Program-made: the position numbers and the translations under genes
Source: Eremomyces bilateralis CBS 781.70
Lineage: Eukaryota > Ascomycota > Dothideomycetes > Eremomycetales > Eremomycetaceae
Reading direction: 5' to 3'
DNA length: 64,000 bases
Assembly: GCF_010015585.1 (NCBI RefSeq)
Contig: NW_022985071.1
Coordinates: 1,018,100 to 1,082,099, forward strand
The notes under the pieces: model-generated
What the model saw: only the letters and a program-made list of their open reading frames with translations
Databases searched by the model: none
What the model was told of the DNA's origin: nothing
Shown: positions 42,726 through 53,131 of the stretch, in pieces
Position numbering within the stretch: the stretch's first letter is position 1
How the letters are laid out: each line of letters begins with the position of its first letter

Positions 42726-44815
42726 TCATCGCACGACAACGGCGATGACCAAGGCCAGGAACATGGCCCATTGGCCGTTCTGATTTCGCTGGATTCCCGC
42801 ACCGGAAGCTCCACCCTCAGAAGCTGTTGGGGACGCGTCCTCGGGGTTACTGCTTGGATCAAACTCGGCGCCGGACACGTGGGCAGAGCCAGGGAGTAAC
42901 GGGGCCGGTAACGTAGAGGCCGTAGTCGAAGCTGTGAGGAGAAGGGAGTTAGATATAGTTGTTGAATCGGACAAAGTCAGTGTGATGGGAGTAGATGCGT
43001 GGTTAGGACTAAGCTCAAAGATGCGGAGGGGCAGGGGGACCTCAGAGCAGGTGCCAGCCGAGACTTAGGGGGATGGAAATGACTAGGAAGGCATAGTAGT
43101 GGTGGACAACACGGGAACTGTAGATCATAAAGTCTAAGAGTAGCTGCTTGAAGAAGCCGTTTGTGAGGTTTCCTCAGAGTAGATGTGCTGGGGGCAATTG
43201 GTGGAGGCAATGGGATCTCTGTGACAAGGGCTGAAGAATTGGGAGCTAATGCCGTATAGGCATATGGTGTGGGGATCATGATTGTGGTTGGTATGAAGGG
43301 ACACCCAATGTACCTTGCCAGGTAGCTCTTGCGGACAATGGAGGAGAAATGGAATCAGAGAGTGTTATCATGCTGGCTGCGGTGGGGGAGGAGGTCGCTA
43401 GGGAAGCTGGTGCTGTCGGCAACTGTGCTTGTAGAATGGGGTGGTGATGGAAAGAACAGGGGAAGATGGACTGAAAATGACCGTACCTGTTGGGCTGAGC
43501 GTGGTAGCGGAGGAGGGAGGCAGTGAGCTAGAGCTACTTGGCCCCTTAGTCCCCAGTCCCACTCGTTTCCCATCAAAGTCGAAGAGGGCATAGACGTTCT
43601 TGAAGAACACATCGCCCACAAGCCACTGGCCTTCGTCGAAGGTCTGACGGCCAATGATGTAGCTGAAGCATTTGCCATCGTTCGCCCCGCTTGGTCGTCC
43701 GACATAGTCCTTCGGGGAGATACCGAAATTCTTGCCGTCGATCTGCAGCTGAACAATCTGCCTCGACGAACACGGGATCAGGAAGTTCTCGCCATTTTGA
43801 CTGGAGCCCGATATCAAGGAGTGGAACTTCACCGCATCCGGTTCGGGAAGCAAAATGAAAGAGGTCCCGGTATCAAGGATGACCGAACGACCAGTGAGCC
43901 CAGCGGTTTTACCATCGACCGCAATGTCGTCCACGGCGACCTCCCAAAATCCATGGCGATTGGTGATTGCCGACGCGTACGTGAGATCGCCGCTGTATCT
44001 GGAGCGGTCCGGAGCGCCGAAGTTCAGGACCCCATCATTGGTTCCCCCATCCACCGCTCGCCACAAGGTCACGCCGTACATCTTCGCCGGGATCAGTTTC
44101 TGCGTTGCTAAAACGTCCATTACGGTTGGAGCGTTGATGGTGCCGGGATCGGAGGACGTATCCGCCCGGCCGAGTCCAAGAATGCCGTCCATTGGGTAGG
44201 AGAAGAACTCCTTAGATACTTCCTCGGCCAAACCGAAGGTTAATGGGACAGAGAACCCAGCGAATTTGGCGGTATCGCTGACAAGTACACCGCTCACCGT
44301 GCCAGTGCCGTATTTGATTTCAAAGCCACCCGTTGTTACCTTCTCCTCCGTTAGCATCGAAGGTATCGACCGCATGTGGATACGGGATTCGTACGTACAG
44401 TTAGAGAACTCGATTTCTGCGGCCCATATGTATTGTGAGAATTGCACGCCTGGTTTGTACAAGCAGCACTCATAACCCATGTGTTTGAAGCGCCGGAGTC
44501 AACCAGTAGATGGTAGACATCCGGACTCGATCCAAATTGGAACTTCGCCATGTACGAGAAGTCCGTCCCATCTTGATCTATGCCAATGCTGTTCTTCGTC
44601 GATGGTTCAGCAGCGCTTATTATGTTATATTGGTTCGCTCGTGGTGACACTACTCGATGTATCGGTATTCGGAGGTTGACGATATCGCCCTTAGGTACGC
44701 TGATGATACCCCGTCTATGAGATGGAGGCTCACTGCCCGGTTCCGCATAGGGATAGAATGCCGTGGCATATGGTATCAGAAGCCCAATGGCAAGTGCTGC
44801 CCATGTCGGATGCAT
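42726..44815 (-). CDS. GPI-type pepsin-like aspartic protease
   Basis: Secreted aspartyl protease of the yapsin/OpsB-like kind. Start MHPTWAALAIGLLIPYATAF is a signal peptide. Exons I can support: 44815-44399, 44345-43487 and probably 43427-43314; the last coding exon ends at 42726. The first catalytic motif is LLVDSGASNTWV (DSG in place of the common DTG), the second VILDTGTSFILLP. Flap-type GFEIKYGTGTVSGVL and DGILGLGRADT are present, and the catalytic domain ends YALFDFDGKRVGLG. A Ser/Thr/Pro-rich stalk follows, then PTASEGGASGAGIQ and a hydrophobic end MFLALVIAVVV, fitting a GPI-anchor signal. The splicing of the stalk between 43,313 and about 43,070 is unresolved, so the exact C-terminal length is not known. 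The first intron (GTACGT, 53 bp) is clear. Likely role: cell-surface protein processing. Confidence 0.85.
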
Positions 44816-47132
44816 TATCGTAGTTCTATGAGTATCGCATTACCGATCTTATGGGCGGGGTGGATTGCGATTCCACAGCTTCGAGGATATGATCGGGGTC
44901 TCGAAGAAATATAAACCGAGAGCAAAACTCATGTCGCGTCCAACTGGGTGCAAGCAATTAAGCAGTCTTAGCAAGGCAATCCTTTTATTCTAGTTTCCAT
45001 TGCTCGAATCGAGGACGACTTGGAGGGATCGATGTTCAGGGTCGGATCCAAACAAAGAATGGAAAAGCTGCGGTACAACAATCGAATACGACGCAAAGTC
45101 TAGTAGCGGGGGAAACAATGCAGGAAATGCAGGAAACGCGGGGGACGATAAAGAACAAAGGCCACAGTGCTTCTTCGCTTTATGCTATTGATGGGAGATG
45201 TTTGAAGATGCGTGATAACTGAGGTTGTCAAACACAACATGAGGTACGTACCCACCATAGACAGGCAGGTGGTGCATGTGGACACTGGACTCGAGACGCT
45301 CAGCTTCAACTTTTACGACTCCAACCCTGCCATAACTCCACTCGGCTTCAAAAGCGGCTGGATTCGAGAGCCAGGGCTTATGATAAATGACTATTATTGG
45401 CGACACATCGGCGAGAGGAGCAAGTCGGCCAGGGGCGGTACATAGTACGCAGGCTGGGGCATAGAAGGCTTAGGCGCTTGGCAGGCGGGCAGGATTGGCG
45501 TCCAGCCATCAACATTCGACTCCTTTTCGCTGCCGATCTGGGACGAATCCCGACAATTGATGATGACAATCCGCATGGACAGAAACACTGGTGACTGAAG
45601 GTTCTGGGTTTACCGTGAAATCAGAAAAGTCAAGCGTCAAGCGTCAAGACACAGTCAAGGGCGATTCAACCCGACTATTCCCTCCGGTATTCCGCTGTTT
45701 GCTAAGGGTAAATACTAGAATGTCGAATGGACGATGTTGGTAAGGGGAAAATACTGACCGTAATTATATGTGGTACAAGCATAGGCAATTATGGTACTCC
45801 TTGATATCGTATAACTTATACCAATATGCATGAACTTGAAATTGGTATACTTATCAGTCTTAACACCATTCTCCAAACCCACCTACATCACAGTTGCGCC
45901 ATGCTGGCGGAAATCGGAATTGACCCATTGATGAAACGGTGGAGGACGTTTGTTTCACTGGGAATGGCTATCTTTGTTCCCAATTCCCAAGGTCCTCAAC
46001 CATCTCATTTCTCAACAAAGTCAACAAGGGGTTGCGGATCCGGGGGTTGAAATCAGGGTACAATTCCGGCCCCGATCAGCCACAACCCTCAGGTGGGACT
46101 AACGCTGTCTAGATTTTGGAGTCTACTAATAGAGTATCGTCAATTCGTCATGAACAGAACAAAAAGTCAATCATGGGGTTTTCAATTCAATTACTATAAT
46201 GGTAGACAGCAGTATCAAGCCATTGTATGGAATAACCCAGTGCCAACGGTGGATTCATTAGGCGGTTGAATGAGGCATCGTATGAGACACCACCATCGAT
46301 AAGATTCCCGCATCCCGCATATTGAATCTCCTGACCGAGTGTCAGGATCGCTTCGGAGATAGGAGTAAGGAACCCCAGACATAACAGGTAATTCAGCCAA
46401 CTGAACCAGGATGCACTATCGTTTATTAAGTCCGATCTCGTCCCCAAGCGCGCGAGGCGGTCAAGAGCTCGAGAAAAAATGGGTGATATGATTTGTCTAC
46501 CTGAGCTTCGAACTTCGAACCACCGTGGACCGGACTCGTTCTCCCTATCGGATCCCGAAGCGGCGCGTCATTTTTGGTGATGCTTCGTCCGCTTCTTGCA
46601 CGACTCGTCGGACAGGGAACCGGGGAGGAAGTAAAGGGTTCCGCGTGGACGGGACCGCTGCTTTAACAACACCACACACCCAAGTACTTAAATACGTCGA
46701 CCCCTCGTGTCTCGCGGAGTCGCAGATGATCTCATGATCTCATGATCCATTCGGGAGAACGACTGGTTACCATCCCTCTCAAATCTCATTCATCGGGTTG
46801 AGCCGTTGAAGGAGCTCAGTACTTACCTATCATATATCTTCAACTTCGCCTCCTCCCCAAACCCTTGGAAGCTCAGGCTGCTTAGCTTGATTTCCCCGCA
46901 TTCTTTGACCCCTTCATGTTATGGGGCTGCTAGCTTGTGCATATTGATTATCACTGAACATTGTTGCTCGTCGGTCTGGACTCCGGACTGCTCCTTCACT
47001 CAATTGTCGTCAAGTTCTCAAGTCCTTCCTTTGCCTATTAATTGGCACTCTGCCCTGCCGTTCCCCCCTTTTCGACATCCATCCGCCCTCTCCATTCCGA
47101 TCCGGATATCATAAATAAGCAGGAGAACCATC
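44816..47132. other. Intergenic region
   Basis: 2.3 kb between the protease promoter and the next gene. No gene supported; short frames on both strands look random. A few direct repeats (TCAAGCG near 45,630-45,650) were noted. It probably holds promoters for both divergent neighbours. Confidence 0.55.
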
Positions 47133-47888
47133 ATGGCCGCCTCCCGAGCCTCCTCGATCCGTGCTCTCCGCCGCATGGCCTCCAACTCTACCCCTTCCAC
47201 TACTCGCTCGCTCCATATGACGGGTCCGGCGACATATCCGTCGTCCCTGTTGACTAGCGAGCGCACTGCCGCCACTACCGCCGTGGAACAGTCCAAGCAG
47301 TCGAAACCTGCTCGTCCCGCCGAGTCCAGCCCTGCGACGAGCGCCACCCCAGCGCGTCACTTCAATACCAGTCGCGCCTTGAAGGCGGTGAATGACACCT
47401 CTCCCATTGACTTCGCGTATCTGCCGGAATTCGATCCGGATAGCCAGGTCACGCCGGTGGCGGTCCGTGTCCCGCTGTTGCCAGTCGGGTTATATCCAAA
47501 CACGTCCACGTATGAGGATAACACTTCGGAATCGGTATGACCCCTTCGCGTTTTTCCTTTCTATGACAGTGAATGTTCACCTCTGAGATATTGGGAGTGC
47601 AAAGCGTGGGGTCACCTTTTCTCCATGCTAACATCATCACCACAGGTCATGCGTCCCGAAATCTTCACCGCGTCTGCAGACGGAACCCACATCTCCGCCC
47701 CGTCGGCGTTCGCGGATATCCATGACAACGGCGCCGGTGAGATCGACTACAATAAGATCGCCGATGGCCTATCGGCAGCGGTGGGCAGCATCCGCGGTGC
47801 CCTTCCCACCGAAGAAGTTGGAATGGTGAAGCAGGTGTGGCATGACCTGCTGGACGACGTGCTCGGTCCGAAGAAATCCAGCGCGTGA
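47133..47888 (+). CDS. Conserved-looking protein with mitochondrial leader, unknown function
   Basis: Two exons, 47133-47534 and 47646-47888, joined in frame across a 111-bp intron (GTATGA donor, CTAAC branch, CACAG end), give 214 residues. The N-terminal 50 residues (MAASRASSIRALRRMASNST...) are rich in Arg, Ser, Thr and Ala without acids until about residue 43, a strong mitochondrial presequence pattern; a second one-like stretch, TPARHFNTSRALKAV, may mark the cleavage region. The mature part is acidic with no membrane span: PIDFAYLPEFDPDSQVTP, VRVPLLPVGLYPN, RPEIFTASADGTHIS and a helical C-terminus VGMVKQVWHDLLDDVLGPKK. I do not recognise the family. Gene-like composition on both sides of a good intron supports it as real. 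Confidence 0.7.
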
Positions 47889-48412
47889 AGCAAGCACGAG
47901 ATGAGATGGTTCTAAGATGCGTCAGGGTCGCATGGGGAAAATGATTCAATGTCTCTTACTACCTGTATGTCACACAAGGTGGCGTGGTCACCGAAGTTTG
48001 TTTGAGAGCGTCCTGGTAATGGAAATTAGCGACGGGTCTCATCCAAGTGCTGGACGGCTACTCGATTGCTATTCCGTACTATTAATGAGATATGACTTCA
48101 TCCCTATGGTCAAGCCTTTTAACCAAAGTTCCCCGGTCATGGCGTTGCGTGTATTGTAGAGCTTCGGTGACATGGACATGCTACTCGGACTTTTTCCGCC
48201 TATTATGTAAATACATACCCAACTTCCCTTTCGACCACAAGCCAGCCGGGAAATACAGAGGGAACAGTAATTATCAGAGTTGAGAAAGATCTTGATTCTG
48301 AATTGTCTAAATGAACCGCTAACTATGCGTTGCTTCATATCATCCATCCTCGGGTCACACTTCCCCTTCCCTATGTATCCCTTGCTTCTATTCGGTCCAA
48401 TCAGACCACAAT

Positions 48413-48448
48413 GTGAATCGAGTGAATCCAGTGAATCCAGTGAATCGA
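48413..48448. repeat. 9-bp tandem repeat, four copies
   Basis: GTGAATCGA, GTGAATCCA, GTGAATCCA, GTGAATCGA in direct succession in non-coding DNA. Confidence 0.85.
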
Positions 48449-48514
48449 TGGCCAGAGCAACAAAACCAACGCGAGAGGAGCCACCCCCTTCGACCTAGCC
48501 AATCTATTTGATAT

Positions 48515-48558
48515 CCCGTTTCTTTCCCGTTTCTTTCCCGTTTCTTGCCCGTTTCTTG
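48515..48558. repeat. 11-bp tandem repeat, four copies
   Basis: Four units of CCCGTTTCTTK (K is T in the first two, G in the last two), followed by a partial unit. Non-coding, just downstream of the kinase gene. Confidence 0.85.
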
Positions 48559-48886
48559 CCATTTCTTTCCAAACTCGGTACTGGTACACTGGAATGTCCA
48601 TCTCGGACAAAAAATATAAATGACCCAAAAAAAGCATCCCTACATGCTCCCGATTCATCCCATGCCGTGTGTCCGGTCGTAAATGTAGCACCAACTACGT
48701 CCCATGAGTGCAAATACGCCAGATCTCGCCTCAACCAAACGTGCGCCAAGTGAAAACTGTTCGAACAAGATATTCGAGCAGAAAACGAAATCATCATGAA
48801 CGAACAAGGGGTGCAAGCTGGTACCGATAATGTCCAAACCAGTTTGGTGAGTGGTGTTTGTGTTTGTGTTTAGGGTGGATGGGAGA

Positions 48887-51800
48887 TTAACTTCCCCCTT
48901 CTGCTTGGAGCTCCCCCTCCTGGCGCTCTGCCTCATCGCCTATCGCCGATTGTCGATCGATCTTCTTCATGGTGTTGTTGCTTCCACTGCGCGTGGTTTT
49001 CATGGATGAAATGGTTGTGGCTCGTCGGGTCCTCCGCCGGGCAATTTCGGCATTCGACACGCTCTGGCTTCGCGAAAGCCCTTGTTTGTTCCGGTGATTA
49101 CGACTCATGACGAGGAAGTCGTCAGAGTCGTCAGAGTCGACCGCATCGTCCCCAGTATAGTCGTCCGGTGCGTAGCCGTCATCTTCCTCATGAGTGTTTC
49201 GAGGAGCCGACGATTGGGGAACGACAAGGCTTGGTGACATCGGAGAAATTTGGACAACCGGCGCAACATTCTGCTTCACTTCCTTGACTGTATATTCTTC
49301 TTCTGGCACCGACGAATTGGCGGACGCAACGGACGGCATCGATGGGTGAGAGGTCGATTGGGACATGCCTGAAGTGAACTGGTCTTCCGACGAGCTGGAA
49401 GGTATATGACTCGATGAACCCGCACCAGTGTGTTGCGATGCGCCATCCAATGCAACCGCAGGCCCCGTTCCCTCTGCGCTTTGCCTCAGGAACAAATGGT
49501 CGTCCGGACTAGGAGGACAAACCGGATTCGCCGCGTTCAGAGCCTCGGCCTGAGCCCTTGACGGTGGCCGGTCGCGGACATAATTCTCTTTCTGCACCTT
49601 CCGTCGAAGTATGTCTTCTTTGGCCTTATCAAAACGTTCGTCGGACGCTTGCCGCGCTTGCCGGCTGCTCGGTCGAGGCTCAGGGTCGAAGCTCAGCGGC
49701 AGGAACCGGTCGTTCGCAAGGGAACTGCTCGATCCTTGCTTGGAGATTTCGTTGTAGGCGACAGAGGGGGCGCGCGAGGACATGGGGCTCGCTGCAGCGG
49801 AGCTGGTAGGAGTCGACGTGTCGCGAAGGAGAGCCGGAGGATCTAGGTAGCCGCCAGCGACCGTTCGGCTAAACCCGACGCTCGGTTCCCCGTGTTGATA
49901 ATCACTGGCTAGGCTCTCCTTGGATCTCGAACGTTCATCTTGCCGCGATCGATCTCGGCTTCGGACCGTGCGGAGGAGGGTGCTTGCCCCTTCCCAGATC
50001 CCGCCGAGTGCGGATAGCGAGGGGGGCTGCTCGGACGAGGTCTGGGCAAGGCCTTCCGGAATTGTCGTAACCGTTTCTTCGCCGCTGCTAGATGGTTTCA
50101 GCGTCCGCGTCGATCCAAAGGAGAGGTCGATGGGTGGTTCATGCTGACCGTGGAATGGCCGAGATCGTTCGTGATCGTACGATAGACTCTCAGAAGACTG
50201 GACTGAAGGGAAAGGGGATTCCGGACGGGAAGCAGGACCAAGGAAAAAGTCCCCGCGCTCAGTAGACCCGGGGCTTGCCACCACGCTCTGGGACAAAGGA
50301 TGATCTCCTTCACGGGATGGCTTGATCACGGTCGGTAAAGTCTCGTCGATCCTTGACCCGAGACGGCGGCCATCTTGACTAATAGTACTGCTGGATGATG
50401 TGGCCGAGGGAGGCCAACCATCGGCATTCGAACCACTTGCTGAGCTCTTGGCTCGTCGCCGAGACGACGCACTTCGGTTGATACTGACGCCAATGGCGCC
50501 CCCGATCTTGCTGACGATGCTGCGCATCCGTTCCACGACTGTGAGCGGGACAACGGCGTCGGCAACATCCTCCTTGGAAACTTCGATTCGCTTGCCTTTC
50601 GTTTGGCGCGAAGGATCGGTTTCGTCTAACCACGCCGGTGCATCTTGGATACCTTCAAGGATCCACGGATGATGCTTCACCTCGGTCAGATTGATACGGC
50701 GCGTGGGATCTTTGATGAAGAGACGGCGGAGGAGATCGTAGAGTTCGTCATCGATGTCTTCATATTCGAATTCATGGGGTAATCGCTTGCCAGAATTCAG
50801 CGGTCGGAGGCCCCGAGCCGCTCGGTCGTCCACTGCCTTGAGACGCTTGCGGGGAATGTAAACGTCCTGTTCGGCAATCATCCGCATCAAAGCAAAGGCA
50901 TTGTGGTCGTGAAAGGGAACACGTCCGTACACGAGGCAATAGAGAGTCACGCCTAAGGCCCAGACATCGATCTGCTCGGTGATGGGCTTACGTTCGGTGT
51001 CGAGATCGGTATCGCAGAGTTCCGGAGCATAGAAAGCAGGGGTTCCGACGGTTTTGGCGAGCTCGATTGCTTCATCCACATCAGGCGCATCCGATTCTGA
51101 TTGGTCTTCGCCCGGCGGGCGCGCTTCACGCCCTAAGTATGAGACCCCAAAGTCGGAAATCTTGATGCGCCGATCTTTCGTTTCGAGCAGATTTGCCGGC
51201 TTGATATCCCGATGGATGACTCCTTGGTAATGCAGATATTCCAGGCCCAGTACGGTGTCTCGGAATGCGGTTCGCGTCGCCTGAAGAGTCATGAGGGGAA
51301 CATATTTGAAGTGCTCGGGAACGTAAGGACCAACGTCCAACCCCAGCACCGGCGAGGAGGCACCGCTAAGCGAACTGGGAGTACGTCGGCCGGAGAAGTT
51401 CGATTCATAGGCTCCGTACATTGTGCCTTCGAGTCCAGTCGCGTTGAATTCGCTAGAAGATGGGTGATGATTTTGAAGCTTGCCCTCGATCTCGGCATAA
51501 GCTGCGTCCGCCCCATCGTGGCTGAGGGGACCCGTGATAGTCCGTTCCCCCGCCAGCGGGGACGGCGGAGCGACACTGTTGCGGCGGCTGAAGTCTGATT
51601 GGTAAGCATCGTAGTCAGAACCAGAGGAGTCAATATTCGTGGGATCTCCCATCATGGACGGGTTACGGGACCCCGCTCCATCACTGCTGGCCTCGTCTTC
51701 TGATTCTGCACCATGCTCGATACTCCATAAATCGGGACCCGACAAGGAGTGCTTCATATGTTCATGCTCTTGAGAACGACGTTTTTCCTCTCTCTCGCGT

Positions 51801-53131
51801 CGTCGGGAGGCTTCCTCGATGATGCGATCGTCTTCGATTAAAGCCGCCTGGTCTTCGAACCGGCCCTGTGATTCCCGCTGGTAACGTCGATACTCGATTA
51901 ACGTAATTTCGGGCTCGCCTTCGGTCCGCCATTTGATCTCACCCATCTCGACATGTTCGAGGACAATATAGACCTTCTTAAATGACGGATCGTCGATGAC
52001 CTCAAGCAGACTGACGATATTCGAGTGTCGAGCTTTCTTGAGGATGGCGATCTCTCGTTTGATTTTGTCCTCGTGGCTTCCGGTTTTCCCCAGTCGTCTC
52101 CTTTTGGAATACCGTTCTACGATCTTAATGGCCACATTCTGGTCCGTTTCAAGATCTCGGCCCAGCTTGACCTTTCCGTGCACACCACGGCCCAATTCAT
52201 CAATGATTTCGTAGTGGTTGATGATCTTGCGACCGGAGATCGGGTCGACATCCTTTTCGGCGACATGAGTTTCTCTTGGTGTTTGGCGATGTGTGTAATG
52301 AAGGAAAGGGCTGGGGTACCCTTCCTGTATTTCCGAGAAGTCGTTTCGCATGGGAGAACCACCAGGCGTGAAGAGACTGGGGCTACTGATCGGCGAATTG
52401 CCTACAGTCTTGGAACCTGTCTCTATGGAGTGTAGTAGATCTTCACTGCCACGCAGAATCGCAGATGCTGACGAGGTGTGAGACGGCCGATGAAATGGTT
52501 GCGAGCTGTGAGTTCTGAGGTAGGGACGTGGGTAGGGGGTGGGGTGCACTTGATGTTGCAAGGCAGCGTATGATTGATCAGGAAATATAGGGAACCCATT
52601 CCAGTCCTTTGCGTAAAGCTGACTCAATGGTCGCGGGGGGCGGATGGTGCTGGTGCTGATCGTGGACGCTCCAGAAATATCTCTTTGGATTTCGGGGCGA
52701 CGGGGAACGTGCGAACTCTCGGAACTACTCGTGTGTTCATGCTCGTCTTCGAGCAGAGAAGCTGACGGAATCATCGCGGTCGTTGGAGTTTCGGCAGAGG
52801 AGAGATCGTTATCCGCCCTCTCTGGAACCAGCCGTTGGGTCGTGTCGAGCGAGGGGTGATGGGCGACATCTTCTGCGGTATCCGTCCACTGCCCATGGAC
52901 TGACCGATCTTGCAAAGCATCTAGCACAGGCTCCTTCTTCTCTAGACCCTTACCCGCGGTCGACTCAGAAGACTTCGTCGCGAATTCTTGGCCGACATCG
53001 ACAAAGTGCGGTGGATATTCTAACGAAGCCGAGCCTGATACTATTGCACCTCCGAGTGTGACTCGCTGCTCGTCGAGCGACTCCGAAGGCACCGTCACCG
53101 GTTCGGAGCGCTCGGGTATTTCCTCACTCAT
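48887..53131 (-). CDS. SNF1-activating kinase (Ssp1/Sak1-type, CaMKK-like)
   Basis: Large upstream kinase, 1,414 residues in one exon, that should phosphorylate the SNF1/AMPK activation loop in glucose and stress signalling. The first 300 residues are disordered. The kinase begins near residue 300 (NHYEIIDELGRGVHGKVKLG), with VAIKIVERYSKRRR and the hinge YIVLEHVEMGEIKWR. About 220 residues of charged, Ser-rich insert follow (about 395-610), including YRRYQRESQGRFED and SLSGPDLWSIEHG. The kinase resumes with LEYLHYQGVIHRDIKPANLL (about 635), KISDFGVSYLG, TVGTPAFYAPELCD and DVWALGVTLYCLVYGRVPF, ending near HHPWILEG (about 825). A split by a long insert is known in fungal Ssp1/Sak1 kinases. The C-terminal 590 residues are Ser/Pro/Asp-rich and disordered. 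No intron is needed. The member of the Sak1/Tos3/Elm1 group cannot be set by eye. Confidence 0.88.
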   Translation of the reverse strand: MSEEIPERSEPVTVPSESLDEQRVTLGGAIVSGSASLEYPPHFVDVGQEFATKSSESTAGKGLEKKEPVLDALQDRSVHGQWTDTAEDVAHHPSLDTTQRLVPERADNDLSSAETPTTAMIPSASLLEDEHEHTSSSESSHVPRRPEIQRDISGASTISTSTIRPPRPLSQLYAKDWNGFPIFPDQSYAALQHQVHPTPYPRPYLRTHSSQPFHRPSHTSSASAILRGSEDLLHSIETGSKTVGNSPISSPSLFTPGGSPMRNDFSEIQEGYPSPFLHYTHRQTPRETHVAEKDVDPISGRKIINHYEIIDELGRGVHGKVKLGRDLETDQNVAIKIVERYSKRRRLGKTGSHEDKIKREIAILKKARHSNIVSLLEVIDDPSFKKVYIVLEHVEMGEIKWRTEGEPEITLIEYRRYQRESQGRFEDQAALIEDDRIIEEASRRREREEKRRSQEHEHMKHSLSGPDLWSIEHGAESEDEASSDGAGSRNPSMMGDPTNIDSSGSDYDAYQSDFSRRNSVAPPSPLAGERTITGPLSHDGADAAYAEIEGKLQNHHPSSSEFNATGLEGTMYGAYESNFSGRRTPSSLSGASSPVLGLDVGPYVPEHFKYVPLMTLQATRTAFRDTVLGLEYLHYQGVIHRDIKPANLLETKDRRIKISDFGVSYLGREARPPGEDQSESDAPDVDEAIELAKTVGTPAFYAPELCDTDLDTERKPITEQIDVWALGVTLYCLVYGRVPFHDHNAFALMRMIAEQDVYIPRKRLKAVDDRAARGLRPLNSGKRLPHEFEYEDIDDELYDLLRRLFIKDPTRRINLTEVKHHPWILEGIQDAPAWLDETDPSRQTKGKRIEVSKEDVADAVVPLTVVERMRSIVSKIGGAIGVSINRSASSRRRAKSSASGSNADGWPPSATSSSSTISQDGRRLGSRIDETLPTVIKPSREGDHPLSQSVVASPGSTERGDFFLGPASRPESPFPSVQSSESLSYDHERSRPFHGQHEPPIDLSFGSTRTLKPSSSGEETVTTIPEGLAQTSSEQPPSLSALGGIWEGASTLLRTVRSRDRSRQDERSRSKESLASDYQHGEPSVGFSRTVAGGYLDPPALLRDTSTPTSSAAASPMSSRAPSVAYNEISKQGSSSSLANDRFLPLSFDPEPRPSSRQARQASDERFDKAKEDILRRKVQKENYVRDRPPSRAQAEALNAANPVCPPSPDDHLFLRQSAEGTGPAVALDGASQHTGAGSSSHIPSSSSEDQFTSGMSQSTSHPSMPSVASANSSVPEEEYTVKEVKQNVAPVVQISPMSPSLVVPQSSAPRNTHEEDDGYAPDDYTGDDAVDSDDSDDFLVMSRNHRNKQGLSRSQSVSNAEIARRRTRRATTISSMKTTRSGSNNTMKKIDRQSAIGDEAERQEGELQAEGGS

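Larger units (their letters stand above)
47889..48886. other. Intergenic with short tandem repeats
   Basis: 1 kb between convergent 3' ends. Two minisatellite-like arrays lie in it (48413-48448 and 48515-48558). No gene was seen. Confidence 0.6.
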
